DNA from: Prorocentrum cordatum
Taxonomy: Eukaryota; Sar; Dinophyceae; Prorocentrales; Prorocentraceae
Reading direction: 5' to 3'
NCBI GenBank assembly: GCA_963575745.1
Contig: CAUYUJ010014630.1
Location: forward strand, 92,501-156,500
Length of the DNA: 64,000 nt
Both the position numbers and the translations under genes were made by a program. The notes beneath the pieces are model-generated. The model was not told where the DNA came from, did no database searches, and was given only the letters and a program-made list of their open reading frames with translations. Each line of letters opens with the position of its first letter. The stretch's first letter is position 1. This document shows positions 52,326 to 62,089 of the stretch, piece by piece.

Positions 52326-52374
52326 GCCCGCGGCCCTCCCGCCCAACTTCCGCCCCTATTCTCCTCCTCCCCAA

Positions 52375-52470
52375 ACTTCGCGCTTCGCGCTTCGCGCTCA
52401 ACTTCGCGCTTCGCGCTTCGCGCTATACTTCACCAAGGGCTCCCAACTTCGCGCTTCGTTCGCGCTCTCG
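52375..52470. repeat. CTTCGCG heptamer repeat
   Basis: CTTCGCGCTTCGCGCT runs occur three times, separated by CAACTTCGCG or ATACTTCACC. Confidence 0.85.
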
Positions 52471-53000
52471 CGCCGCCCCCCCAAAGGGAGAAAAGGAGGA
52501 CGAGGAGGAGGGGGAGAAGGAACGAGGACCGCGAAGCGCGAATAACTTCACGCCCTCGAGGGCGCGCTTGTTCACGCTCCCCCCGTAAGCCCGCCCCGCT
52601 CAAACACCGCTCGGGGTCGCGCCTGGCGCCAGCGCTCCAACCCCGCTCCGAGCGCAAGAAAGCGCTGGCGCCTCCGCAGCGCACGCCCAGCGCCGAGTTC
52701 AGAACAGCGCGTCGACGCTGAGCGGCGGGGCTCAAACACAAAACGTGCCTGGACCCATCCGGAACAACTGCGCTTCACGAGGCCGTGCGTTCGGGACAGA
52801 CCTGAGCACGTAGCCGTCCAGAGGTGTCCCGACAGCACGCTGAACATGTCTCACCGAAGTGCCCCGCGCCGCGCACTGTGTCGCATGCGCTGCGGGCAAC
52901 CCACGCGTCAATCACGCTGCGCGCACACAGCTCACGCGATTCCTACCACACCCCTCTTCTCCTTCGCCTGGCTCCGTGCGGGAGACCCGATGAGTGCGCG
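52471..53000. other. Unique DNA, no gene assigned
   Basis: Contains AGCGCTGGCGCC/GGCGCCAGCGCT inverted words (about 52624 and 52662). Small frames are open on both strands without support. Confidence 0.3.
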
Positions 53001-53014
53001 TCTTGGCAGGCTGG

Positions 53015-53064
53015 CCTTGAAACTGAACTTGTAGAAATCGTTGACACGATTGCTGCCGTCGTAC
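53015..53064 (-). CDS. Kelch-repeat exon, second half of a unit
   Basis: The minus-strand acceptor CCACAG (53070-53065) is followed by codons reading YDGSNRVNDFYKFSFK. It continues the reading of the exon ending at 53391: CG + G joins in phase to give IFVGRYDGSNRVNDFYKF, a kelch blade. The intron between them (53065-53390, GT-AG) contains a CTC microsatellite. The 3' end of this exon is uncertain; a GC donor after FSFK is possible. Confidence 0.55.
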
Positions 53065-53139
53065 CTGTGGCAGGGCGCGCGGTGGGCACAACAGGCCCGA
53101 GGCTGGCGGCGCACGCGGTGGGAGTAGGGAAGGGGCGGT

Positions 53140-53262
53140 CGTCCTCCTCCTTCTCCTCCTCCTCCTACTCCTCCTCCTCCGCCTCCTCCTCCTCCCTCTC
53201 CTCCTCCTTCTCCTCCTCCTCCTTCTCCTCCTCCTCCACCTCCTCCTCCTCCTCCTGTTGGT
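53140..53262. repeat. CTC microsatellite inside the kelch intron
   Basis: CTC triplets with CTT interruptions between two kelch half-exons. Confidence 0.9.
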
Positions 53263-53390
53263 CTCCCGTTGGTCTCGGAGGCACCGTCACCGCGGTAGCA
53301 ACGAAGCTGCAACAACAGTTCGGGTGGCAAGTGTGACTGCCGAGGCGGCTCCGTCGAAGCCCATCCCTCGGCGGCCCAAACCAACGGCAC

Positions 53391-53435
53391 CGACCGACGA
53401 AGATGTATGACTCAAAGCTGGGGTCGGCGCCGCTC
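53391..53435 (-). CDS. Kelch-repeat exon, first half of a unit
   Basis: The minus strand reads SGADPSFESYIFVGR then GTGCC, a GT donor that joins in phase to the exon at 53064. The SYIFVG strand followed by YDGSNRVNDF is the kelch consensus. The upstream boundary is uncertain; an acceptor may lie at CCCAAG just before SGADP. Function of the parent protein is unknown. Kelch propellers usually bind partner proteins. Confidence 0.5.
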
Positions 53436-53445
53436 TTGGGCTTGG

Positions 53446-53802
53446 TTAAGCCTCCCATGGCGCGGCGATTGGCAGGATCCCCAGGATACGGGCCGAGAGT
53501 GCGTCCAGGCACCACAGCGCGAGCGCCACGCGACCCGACCCTCCATCCAACCTTAACCCGATGCGTCCTGTGACTGGTCCTGGCAACCTTGGGCGGCCTG
53601 CCACAAGGGGAAAAACATGGACCGCGGCCCGAGGCTTCCCCTTCTCGCCGCAGTGCAAACACGTAAACGAAGACTTGGCAACTTTCTGAAGAGCACGGTC
53701 CCTGGAATCAGGCACGAGCTCCAGGAGGCACGCAGTGGCCCGTTTGGGCCAACGGAACCGAGCCATATCAGGAAACGACCGAGAACTCAAACCATCCATC
53801 AC
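53446..53802 (-). pseudogene. Coding-like fragment with FTCLHCGEKG motif
   Basis: A 118-codon minus-strand frame reads FRWPKRATACLLELVPDSRD, RALQKVAKSSFTCLHCGEKG and on. The CxxC pair could be half of a zinc-binding site. It starts just after the RNase H-like remnant on the same strand and may belong to the same dead retroelement. Low certainty. Confidence 0.35.
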
Positions 53803-53814
53803 TTCAGCTATCAG

Positions 53815-54165
53815 TCATGCTGCTTGTCGCACTCGCGGGGCTAAACCATTATAGCGATGCTTGGTATGTGGATTGCGGGGTTGGGCCCGAGCTACGACCG
53901 CGGGACTGGTGGAGGGGTGAGACGCGATTTTGCTCGCAGATATGTTGTCAATCCCCACGTCGGTAGCCAACCTGAAAATCAACTCCCAGAGCTCTGGGAA
54001 GACAACTTTTTCGAAGTCCTGCTTGACTGGGGCCCTTTCTTCTACACGTCTATGACCATAGAGCAATCGGTCACCACTTTCATGGGCGCAGCCCCCGCGA
54101 GACGGAGGCGCATCAGGAGAGCGTACACCTCCCCGCACCCACCAACCTGAACCGCATGCGGATGG
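53815..54165 (-). pseudogene. RNase H-like remnant of a LINE
   Basis: The minus strand reads GGCGEVYALLMRLRLAGAAP, then MKVVTDCSMVIDV, in one frame. After a shift near 54050 it reads EERAPVKQDFEKVVFPELWE, then LIFRLATDVGIDNISASKIA. The order (helix, VVTDCSMVID with a catalytic-type Asp, then ELWELIF helix and ISASKIASH) fits the RNase H domain found at the end of some non-LTR elements. The frameshift suggests a dead copy on the opposite strand to the 34.6-kb LINE. Family assignment is from pattern only. Confidence 0.5.
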
Positions 54166-54274
54166 AGGACGGGGAAGCTCGGATGGCGGGAGGGCGAGGG
54201 CAGAGGAGGATGGCAGAGGGGGCCAAGCGTGAGGGCGCGCTGGCTGGAGGAGGGGAGAGGGCTAGAGAGTAAAG

Positions 54275-54332
54275 GAGGGGAGGAAGAGGAGGAGGAGGAG
54301 GAGGAGAAGGAGGAGGAGGAGGAGGAGGAGGG
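54275..54332. repeat. GGA microsatellite
   Basis: GGA run with one GAGAAGGA interruption. Confidence 0.9.
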
Positions 54333-54690
54333 TGGGAGGAGAGCGCCTCTGCCTCGGGCGCAAGGCCTCTGCCCCCCGCGGCCGGGATCCGCCCCGCTGC
54401 CGCGCGCGAGCGCGCGAGCGCGCCGCGCCCTCCCGGCGAGACCCGGACCCGCTCTCCGCGGCGTGCGCCGCCAGCGACGCGCGACCGCCGCGCGCCCCCG
54501 TGGCCTCCCCGCCGCAGGCGGGGCGCGGCAGCGCGCCCGGCGCCGCGCGCCGCTCTGCCGGAGCGCCTGCCGCCGCCGCGCGCCGCTCTGCCCGAGCGCC
54601 GCCGTCGGCCTCCGCCTTGTGCGGCCGCGGCGCGGCGGCGCCGCGCTCGGCGCCGTCGGCGGGGCCCCCGCGCCGGGAGAGCAAACAGCG
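54333..54690. other. Extremely GC-rich DNA, no gene assigned
   Basis: Dominated by CGCGCGAGCGC and GCCGCCGCGC words. CGCGCCGCTCTGCC is repeated three times (54545-54595). All frames are nearly stop-free. Confidence 0.4.
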
Positions 54691-54961
54691 GGGATGGACA
54701 GACCCCCCTTTAGCAAAACGTGGTTTTGTGAAAACGACCCGAGGCCCAAACCTGGCGGGCGCAAGCCTGGAAAATGACGGCCATGGCGCCCTCTCGAGAA
54801 CCTGGCCGGGACCCGAGGCCGCTCTGCGCGCTCTGCGCGCCGGGGAGTGGGGTCTGGCGCCGATCCGAGGACTCCGCGCGGGCCTCCGGTGTTGCATGTC
54901 TCTATCACCGTTTGCTCCCCGACATGCAGCTGGGGCGCGGGCAAGCCACCCGAGAACGTGC

Positions 54962-55285
54962 TGGGCACTGCTAGAAGTACCCCTGGCCCAAGGTGCCTCC
55001 AGGACTTCCGAGGATGCCTCCACGGCCTCCAGAGCACCCCTCGCGAGGCGCAAGGGGCCCAGGAGCTCCAAGATGAAGCGAAAGCGGCGCGCACAAAAAG
55101 GGAAGGGGAGGGGGGAAGGCTTCTCAGAAGACGGCTGCTTCTTAGCAGGCGCCTGCCTTCCATCTGCAGATATTTCCCGAGCCTGCTAAGAAGCAGGGTT
55201 TTGTCTAAGAAGCCTTCCCCCCTCCCCCTGACCCCCGCCTGCGCGTGGCCGACTGGGGGCACCTTGGGCCAAGGGCACCTTTGGC
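54962..55285. mobile_element. Putative CCCTGGCCCAAGGT MITE, copy 2, with a nested hairpin
   Basis: CTAGAAGTACCCCTGGCCCA at 54968 and GGGGGCACCTTGGGCCAAGG at about 55255 are the two inverted ends seen at 14484-14620. The interior starts as in that copy (CAGGACTTCCGAGGATGCCT, CCTCCAGAGCACCCCTCGCG). It is then interrupted by about 190 bp that include the hairpin at 55109-55218. Confidence 0.5.
55109..55218. repeat. Hairpin with 40-bp arms
   Basis: GGGGGGAAGGCTTCTCAGAA...GCTGCTTCTTAGCAGGC is mirrored by GCCTGCTAAGAAGCAGG...CTAAGAAGCCTTCCCCCC. The loop is about 28 bp. The CTTCTCAGAAG word links it to the element at 16493-16718. Confidence 0.7.
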
Positions 55286-55323
55286 AACCCCCGAGAACGT
55301 GCGTCTGGGGATATCTCTGGGCT

Positions 55324-55400
55324 CACGACCACCGCGCGCGCCTCCGGCCGACTGGCCGCGCCGGGGAAAAGACTCACGTTCACCGCGTCGTACCGGAACA
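55324..55400 (-). pseudogene. Duplicated copy of the beta-propeller gene's 3' exon segment
   Basis: The minus strand reads RYDAVNVSLFPGAASRPEAR, then AVVV, paralogous to FDAVNVTVSLSAASRPEARA at 55541-55615, 216 bp away. It could be an alternative last exon or a relic. The frame is open into SPEISPDARSRG. Confidence 0.45.
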
Positions 55401-55540
55401 GCGGGGCAGCTCTGGCGGCTGAACGGGGGACGCGAGGTGGCCAAACCTGGGCGCGTAACCCGCTGCCACCGCTTCGCGCTCAGCGATACCGCACCAGAAG
55501 GCCTCTCTGGCGAAAGATCACTCTTACAAGGTCGATCACA

Positions 55541-55690
55541 CGACCACCGCGCGCGCCTCTGGCCGACTGGCCGCGCTGAGGGAGACGGTCACGTTCACCG
55601 CGTCGAACTGGAAAGGTGGGGCAGCGCTGTCGCCGGCGCGGTGCTGGAAGACCACCGAGAAAGTCCGGCCGAGGACCTCTCGATGATCCT
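55541..55690 (-). CDS. Candidate last exon of the beta-propeller gene
   Basis: The minus strand reads GRTFSVVFQHRAGDSAAPPF, then QFDAVNVTVSLSAASRPEAR, AVVV and a TGA. Alternating hydrophobic strands suit the last blade of a propeller. It lies downstream of the exon ending near 55998, beyond an intron holding a CA/ACGC repeat. An acceptor could be any of several AGs, so the 5' boundary is approximate. Confidence 0.4.
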
Positions 55691-55814
55691 CAGAGCGGGT
55701 GTTAGCGCCAGCGTGTGCTTGTCCACTGGAGCCTTTCGACACGACGAGGGCGACGTGGTGAGGGCTGGCGCAAGCTGCGCGCTGTCGGTGTAGCTTAGCG
55801 GGGCAGCGGGACAA

Positions 55815-55972
<158 letters not shown>

Positions 55973-55997
55973 AGTTGGCTAACACACGTCCTGAGGA

Positions 55998-56231
55998 CCA
56001 TCGGACCTCGTTGTTGGGCCCGTCCAAGCTCATGAGGCTCGGGTACACCACCTCCCCAGAGTCGACCGTGTATATCGGCTGCCACTCGGTCCAGTGGAGC
56101 GCATCGGAGGAGAACGACAACAAGATGCTCTTCCTCCACGCTCCGACCTCCCGGATCCTCCCGCCGGACTGCTGCACCATGACCCACTGCCCCAGCGGTT
56201 CGCACCACGCGGCGTCCCCGTGCATGTACCC
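55998..56231 (-). CDS. Beta-propeller gene exon 4
   Basis: Acceptor CTGCGCAG|GGGTACATG, reading [20 protein letters not shown]; ends within [12 protein letters not shown]. Several GT donors lie at 55989-56010, so the end is approximate. Confidence 0.7.
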
Positions 56232-57834
56232 CTGCGCAGGAGCAAGGAACGGCGACACCACCAACGCCACGAGCAGCCCAGGAGCGACCTTTTGTTGGTG
56301 TGGTGTCCCTGCTCTCTGGCGTCGCACTCGAGGCACCTCCAGCCTACAGCTCGGGGAAGCCCAAGGGAATCCCCTCGCCGCAGGCGAACCGCTGGTGGTG
56401 GCGGTGCCGCCGCTCCGCACTCCGACGGGGTGCGGGCGGGGCCTGGCCTTGGGGCACCTTGGGGAGATCTTGGGGCCCCTGGAGGCTCGGCGGGGTCGTC
56501 TTGGGAGGGCCCGCGGGGGCTCCTGCAGCCGATGATCTTTGGCTGATCTTTGGCTGCATATCGGGGGTCGCCCACAGACCAGCCGTTGCCGTCGCCGCCG
56601 TAGACACCGCCGCCGGCCTGCGGCGACAGGTCCAGCGGCGTGAACCTGCCGCCCCCCATGGCGGGCTCGCTGAAGGAGCCGTTGAAGTACTTGAGCCACT
56701 GCGCGGCCTCGCCCCGGCGCGCCGCGACCATGACCTCGGCGACGGAGGCCCGCACCACCGCGACTCCCTGGTCGGGGTTGCCGCCGCCGCCCGCGGCGGT
56801 GCGCTGCACTCTGCCATCGGCGTCCAGGTCGTGGCTGTCGCCGTAGTACACGTAGAAGTGACCGCCCTTGACCACGTAGCTCGGGAGGCCCATGTTCGGG
56901 AACCAGCGGGGGCGGCCATACTTCGAGCCGAACATGCTGTGCTCGTAGCTCAACTCGGGCTCGGCCAGATAGCCGAGCCACTTGAAGCTCTCGCCGCCGC
57001 CGTCTGAGTATGCCAGCCCGAAGCGAAAGTAGCACATCTCAGCAGCTGGCCTCGGATCGTGGAACTCCATGTGGATAAACATGAGGATGCCACCAGTCTC
57101 CCGATCCTCGTACACGTTGCCCGCCCACATCAAGGCCTTGCCCCCGTGCCAGCTGTCATCACGCACGCATGGCCCTTCGTAGGCGAATCCATCGAACACG
57201 GGGCATGGATAACTATCCCAATATTGAACTTCGGGGGGCGTAAAGGGGGGATAGAGGCCGAGGTGGGTTCAGAGGAAAATCGCCCTAAACAGCCCCTGGA
57301 ATCAGGAAATGTCATCATCTGGCTGCGGTCTTTCACTAACCCAACCTTGGGATAACCCGCCCTCTGCGAACCCCCGAGAACGTTGCCAGTGACCAGCTCA
57401 CCCACGTCCAGAGAAGATCCCGAGCTGGTCATGTAGCTCCAGGGCCTGCCAGGGATCCCGTCGATCTTCCCGCTCCCGCCGTCCATCCAGTAGCGATACC
57501 CAGAGCTGCCCTTGATGGCGACCAGACCGGCATCTGGGTTGCGGGCAAGATTTGTCTCGCTATCCACTGCGCCCTGGACTTTCTAGGGAGGGGCGCCAGA
57601 TGGCCGAGGCGCAGTGCATCCACTGCGCCTCGGGGGTCTGGGGAAGGGAGCCCGAAACTCCAAGATGGAATGGACATGATGTACATCTTGCCCGCATGGG
57701 TAGCCCACCCGGTAGCCCACCATCTGGGAGCGCGCCAGGAGGACCCTGGGCTCCGAGACCGTCAGGTTCGGCCCCGGGGGTAGGCCCCCGCACGTCGCAG
57801 CGCCCACGGCGGCCGCGAGCAGCGTGCGCCACAT
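55998..57834 (-). CDS. Secreted beta-propeller protein, BNR/sialidase-like glycosidase fold
   Basis: Four exons on the minus strand join in phase: 57834-57721, 57573-57372, 57228-56576 and 56231 to about 55998. All three introns are GT-AG (147, 143 and 344 bp). Exon 1 starts [16 protein letters not shown], a short signal peptide. Exon 2 gives [20 protein letters not shown]. Exon 3 gives [40 protein letters not shown] (Asp-box-like YSDGGGESF) and [20 protein letters not shown]. Exon 4 gives [36 protein letters not shown] and [11 protein letters not shown]. Repeated DGG..F/W and strand pairs are typical of five- or six-bladed propeller glycosidases. Substrate unknown. A further 3' exon may exist at 55541-55690. 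Confidence 0.7.
56576..57228 (-). CDS. Beta-propeller gene exon 3 (main domain)
   Basis: Acceptor CCGAAG|TT completes a Val codon, then [20 protein letters not shown] and about 195 more residues with the Asp-box-like motif and two Gly-rich loops ([27 protein letters not shown]). Donor TCT|GTGGGC at 56575. 653 bp, ends in phase 0. Confidence 0.75.
57372..57573 (-). CDS. Beta-propeller gene exon 2
   Basis: Acceptor TCCAG| then GGCGCAGTGGATAGC, reading [20 protein letters not shown]; ends [14 protein letters not shown] plus one base at the G|GTTCGC donor. The 202 bp leaves phase 1, which the next exon completes. Confidence 0.65.
57721..57834 (-). CDS. Beta-propeller gene exon 1 (signal peptide)
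   Basis: [20 protein letters not shown] then [18 protein letters not shown]; donor ATG|GTGGGC at 57720. 38 codons, phase 0. A nearby second donor-like GTGGGC 15 bp on is an alternative. Confidence 0.65.
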
Positions 57835-58330
57835 TTCCCCCGCGCCGGCAACCGACGCCTGGGCACTCCACCGCGAGGCCAGCAGGAGCGGCGAAGGCGC
57901 ATCGGCGGGGCGGCCCCCGCTCCAAAAGGACCTCTGTTGACGTGGAGCAAGCCGCCTCGGAACACGAACGACTGGCCAGAACGACCCTGGGAGGGGTGGG
58001 TTCCCGGGTGCGGGAGTATACCGATTCGAGTCGTGGCCTCACGCCACCTTCCGCAGCGTGACTCACACGTGCCCACACATCGATTTACATCACGTCTCGT
58101 GCGTTACTCAGAACCCAGTTCTGCACGTCTACCAAATCGTCTCGCGCCGTGCTTGGCATTCGTTCAGAAGGTTAGATGAGGTGCTCCATTCGGCTCCTAG
58201 ATACGGTTGACCCACACATAATGCCAGACGTATGTACAGATTGTCGGCGCTAAGACAAAATAGAACCATAAACGAACAACAGCCAGCAGACAAAGTCAAG
58301 CAAGCGCGAGCAAGCAAGCGGTAGCAAGTA
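57835..58330. other. Upstream region of the beta-propeller gene
   Basis: Non-repetitive DNA upstream of the minus-strand start. No TATA-like element is obvious. AAGCAAGCGG-type decamers repeat at 58297-58370. Confidence 0.3.
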
Positions 58331-58831
58331 AGCGGGAAATGATGACATCGGGAAGCAGGCAAGCGGTCAAAAGCAATAGCAAAAAACACCTTGCGGGGCA
58401 ACCAGGCTGGCTGCCGGATGAGGGTGTTTCGTCATATTATATACAGACGTGGATGCTTCCTGGAAGTTGGTCAGCAAGGAGGCGTGCTGTGCTTGGGTGT
58501 CCTGCGCGCTGGCCAACCTGCAAACACAATTGGGCGCATTTGGGCAAGTGGGGAACCGCAGAACCAAACGGGATTGAACGCGCGACACCCATGGCTGACA
58601 AAGGCGCACTAGCAGGGAGGGGGGTCCGGCGCCGATCAACAAAGACATCCGCGCCGCGCTCCGACAGCTGATGTCGACGCCGCTCCCTGCTCTTCGGAAG
58701 ATGGAGACGACGATGACGATGACCACGACGGCGTCGGCGGCGACGGCGGCGGCAGCGTTGGCGGCGTTGGCGGCAACGACGACGACGACGACGACGACGA
58801 AGACGGCGGCGGCGGCGGCGGAGGGCTGCGC

Positions 58832-58907
58832 GCCCGCCGAAGACGTAGAGGCAGTCGCCGACCACGACGCCGGCGTGCAGCGACCGCTGGCGCGGCGGTG
58901 TGCCTCG
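58832..58907 (-). CDS. Kelch-repeat exon (HAGVVVGDCLYVFGG)
   Basis: The minus strand reads GTPPRQRSLHAGVVVGDCLY then VFGG, the kelch consensus R..HA.V..GD.LYVFGG. It ends at a possible GC/GT-type donor within GGCGGGCGCGC and is preceded by a GTC array that ends CCGAG, a possible acceptor. It may be an upstream exon of the kelch gene at 53 kb, but the beta-propeller gene lies between on the same strand, so a separate or broken gene is more likely. Confidence 0.55.
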
Positions 58908-58911
58908 GGGA

Positions 58912-58976
<65 letters not shown>
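58912..58976. repeat. GTC array
   Basis: Pure GTC triplets next to the kelch exon. Confidence 0.95.
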
Positions 58977-58977
<1 letters not shown>

Positions 58978-59280
58978 GACGGCGGCGGCGGCAGCGGCGC
59001 GTCAACCGCGGCGCGTCGACCGCGAGGCCCTCCTCGGCTGCTCTCGGCGGCTGCCCGGCCAAGGATCGGTCCGCACAGGGGGCGGGAGACCGGATCGAAG
59101 CTGACCGACTTTCGGGGAACGAAGACTATGGCATGAACATAAGAACTCGGAGGTCCGCGCGAACTTCTCGGATCGGGGCGGGACTGGAGGCGCCGCCAGG
59201 GGGCTCCATCGCGGTTCCGAGAAGTCCGCGCGGACATCCGAAATGTTATGTGTACGTCATTCTTCGTTCCCCTACGCATG

Positions 59281-59422
59281 ACGACCTACCAGACCACCCC
59301 AACCTGACCCGAAGACCCAAGTTTCGGGGTGCGGTTTCGATGCTCCCCGACCCCCCCCCCAACTGGAAATAGAAGGTGTTTTTGGGCCTCCGGGGTGGGT
59401 TGCGGTGGTTCGGTGGGTGGTG
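59281..59422. mobile_element. Dispersed repeat with ACCACCYACC ends, copy 2
   Basis: The left end ACGACCTACCAGACCACCCC is mirrored, imperfectly, by GGTGGTTCGGTGGGTGGTGA. The interior CTCCCCGACCCCCCCCCCAA and TGGAAATAGAAGG matches 33771-33915. Confidence 0.5.
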
Positions 59423-59605
59423 ACTGACTGCGCCCCGGATCGGGCCGCATCGGCACGGAGTCGGCATCGAGGCGGATCGGCCGCGCCGGGATGCGCAGAA
59501 GCGCCATGCGAGCGCCGGGCCGCATCGGGCCGCCCGGACACTGGAATCGAATCGGATCGGGCCAGCCAGAACCGATCTCGAATCGGATCGATCGGATCGA
59601 TCGAC

Positions 59606-60035
59606 ATGGTCGGGGCGGAGGGGGCGCGACGGCTGTGGGGAGAGGGGGAGCTGGGCTGGCTGGCGGCCGAGGGGGCGCGTTGCCAATGCCGCGCGTGAGC
59701 GCCGAAGTACAATGGTCGGGGCGGGAGGGGCGCGCCGGCTGTGGGGAGAGGGGGGGCTGGGCTGGCTGGGGGGGGGGGGGGGGGCGAATTGCCAGCGCCG
59801 TGCGCGCATGCCGAAATAACATGGTCGGGGCCGGGGGGGGCGCGGGCTGGGGTGAGGGGGGGTTGCTGGGCTAGCTGGGGGGGATGGGAGGGCGAATCAC
59901 CAGTGCCGTGCGTGCGTGCCGAAAATAAAATGGTCGCGGCGGAGGGGGCGCGCGGGCTGGGGGGAGAAGTGGAGCTGGGCTGACCAGTGGACGACCTTGC
60001 GTTGCAGGAGCCGTGCGCGCGGGCCGGTGGTCGGA
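59606..60035. repeat. 106-109-bp tandem repeat, four copies
   Basis: ATGGTCGGGGCGG-like starts at 59606, 59712, 59821 and 59930. Units contain GGGGGCGCGCSGGCTG-like, GAGCTGGGCTGGCTGG-like and CCAGTGCCGTGCGTGC-like sequence. Several G-runs exceed 10 bp. Confidence 0.85.
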
Positions 60036-60109
60036 GCTCCGGACACCCCGTGCAAAAGAGAAAATGCTGTTTGTCGCCTCGCCGTTTCGCGCGGGGTGCT
60101 GTTGAGCTT

Positions 60110-60235
60110 CGAAGTGGCCCCAAGGCGGCCCAAGAGGGCCCCAAGCGATGCCCAAGAGGCCCCACAGGCAGCCCCAAGAGCGCCCAAGAGCAGACCGAGG
60201 GGGCCCCAACAGATGGTTTTGAGAGCCCTCGAGGG
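60110..60235. repeat. CCAAGA-type minisatellite
   Basis: GGCCCCAAGCGAT/GGCCCAAGAGGGCCCCAAG units of the family seen at 16-26 kb. Confidence 0.75.
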
Positions 60236-60285
60236 GGAACCTGTATAAGGGACCCCTGCCTGGGCCTCCCAGAGACCCCCAACAG

Positions 60286-60530
60286 GGCTGGTGGGGATAT
60301 TTTTTGGTCCCAGCCGCAAGCGAAGGCGCAGGCGGCGTCAAAGGTCGACCCGGGTTACGGGCGGAGCCTGATTACCCGGACTGGCGGGGATACTTTTGTT
60401 GGTTGGCGGCTCCTGGGCGACCGTCTAGGAGCGAAAGCGAGAGGTGGGGATACTTCTTTTTTTACAGCCGCGGGCGGAAGCGCCAGCGGCGGCGGGTAAC
60501 GGTCGGGCTGCGGCCGCTACAAATTGGCCG
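60286..60530. repeat. Three GTGGGGATA-type starts of the 366-bp family
   Basis: GGTGGGGATATTTTTTGG (60290), GGCGGGGATACTTTTGTTGG (60384) and GGTGGGGATACTTCTTTTTT (60445) are each followed by GCGGC-type and AGCGGAAGC/AGCGAAAGC sequence like the start of the 20.6-kb units. A further start is at about 63145. Confidence 0.6.
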
Positions 60531-61925
60531 AAAGCGCGCGCGAGCGCGGCCGGCGCCATGCGGCGGGTGCAAGGGTGCTGCAGCCCAGGGAGTCTGACGG
60601 CAACCAGCACCCAGGGAGCAGTAAGTACGCTGCCAAAGTGGCGCGATGCAAGACCCCCACCGCGTCAAGGATATCTGAACAGTAGGGAGTCTGCCAACCT
60701 CGGCGCGGGAATGGCGTACCAAGGGGCCCCAGGGTGTCTGCCATGCTCAAGCAGAAGCGACCGACGACACGCAAGCTGTCGCCAGACTGCATACCGTAGG
60801 AGAGGTTGGACTCTGACAGCGCCAGCGAACCGTCGCAGCTTCAGAGTACGCACCAACGCAGCCAGAAGGCGCGAAATTCGTGGTGTCTGTAACCGAACGA
60901 AGCACGTCAGGCCCAGGAGACAACCTCGAATAGATGCGTTCGCAAGCGAGCCATCAGGTAACATGATGTGACGCTATGCGGAAGGTACAACTGTCCCAAT
61001 CCTCTACCAGGCACAAGTCGAAGGCGACTGCCAGCCGGAGATGAGAGCAGGGACGCGTACCAGGGAGCATCTAACGTGACGAGCATACACCGAGCCGCCT
61101 ATCCTTGGTACCCTGGCGTACCAGAGTGAAGTGTAAGACGATGGCGTTCTGGGAAAGCTGTGCCGCCGCTTACCTGCTGCAGCCCAAGCAACAGCCAGCG
61201 GTCACGAAGAAGCCCAAGGAGTGTGAGTGCGGTTCTGGACAGTGACGAGGCGAAGCCATCTTTGCGTCGGTCACAGAACCGCGAGGCCGGGGGACGAAGT
61301 CCGACAGGGCCAGAGTTGAAAACAAGTACAGCGGAGCCAGGGGCCAACTATGGCCTGCACGCAACACGCCCCAGCGCTGTCATGCAGACGGTATTGCTGG
61401 TAAACACACTTGGGTCCAAAGGCAGGAAGTGCGTGTACCAGGGAGGGCGGCAGAAGGCCGCCACACGAGTATATGAAACGTAACCCAGGGAGGCAGCTGA
61501 AGGCTGCACAGAGTGTGGAAATCGGACGCTGCACCTGAAACTCTTGGGGATGGGGGGGGGGGGCTCAGTCGCCCCACCGTTGTCCCTTCTCGCCACGATC
61601 GTCTGGCCTGCCACCACCACGCTTGCCTCCTGACTGCCACTGGTCGTCGTGCCAGTCAGAGGTCCAGCCACTCTGCCAGTTGTCTCTCGCACCAGTAGCG
61701 CCAACCACAGTTGAAGAAGGCCCAACGCATCCAGGGACAGTACCGAGCAAGGAAGACACGAGAACCCAGCCTGACTGGCGGGCCGTCCTCACTGTGTGGC
61801 AGGCACGAGGGCCAGCGACGGGTGGGACCTTGGTTGTTCCTAGGCCCCATCGTGCGCCGAGAAGACCCAGGGAGCGTCCAGTAAAACCCAGGGAGGCAGC
61901 TGAAGGCTGCAAGCTGTACTGACAC
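60531..61925. other. Unique DNA with CCAGGGAG-type short repeats; no gene
   Basis: AACCCAGGGAGGCAGCTGAA followed by GGCTGC occurs at about 61483 and 61887, and CCCAGGGAGC/TACCAGGGAG words are scattered. Frames on both strands lack family or splice support. An SP-like RNA or retroelement non-coding region is possible but unproven. Confidence 0.35.
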
Positions 61926-61928
61926 GTG

Positions 61929-62062
61929 TGAGGCTGCTGTTGCTGCAGCTGCAGCCCTGCTGCTGCGTCGGCCCGCTGGGTGCCAGCTGCTGCTGCTGCC
62001 GCTGCCGCTGCTGCTGCTGCTGCTGCCGGCTTCCAGGAGTGCCCTGCTGTTGCTGCTGTTGA
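61929..62062. repeat. CTG-rich repeat
   Basis: CTGCTG and CTGCCG triplets, pure for 5-7 units at about 61990-62030. Confidence 0.85.
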
Positions 62063-62089
62063 GGGCGGGCTGTCGGGCTGGCTGCGGGG

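Noticed and set aside
58129-58726. Small membrane-like frames upstream of the propeller gene
   Set aside because: Short, unsupported by splice sites, and overlapping an AAGCAAGCGG repeat.
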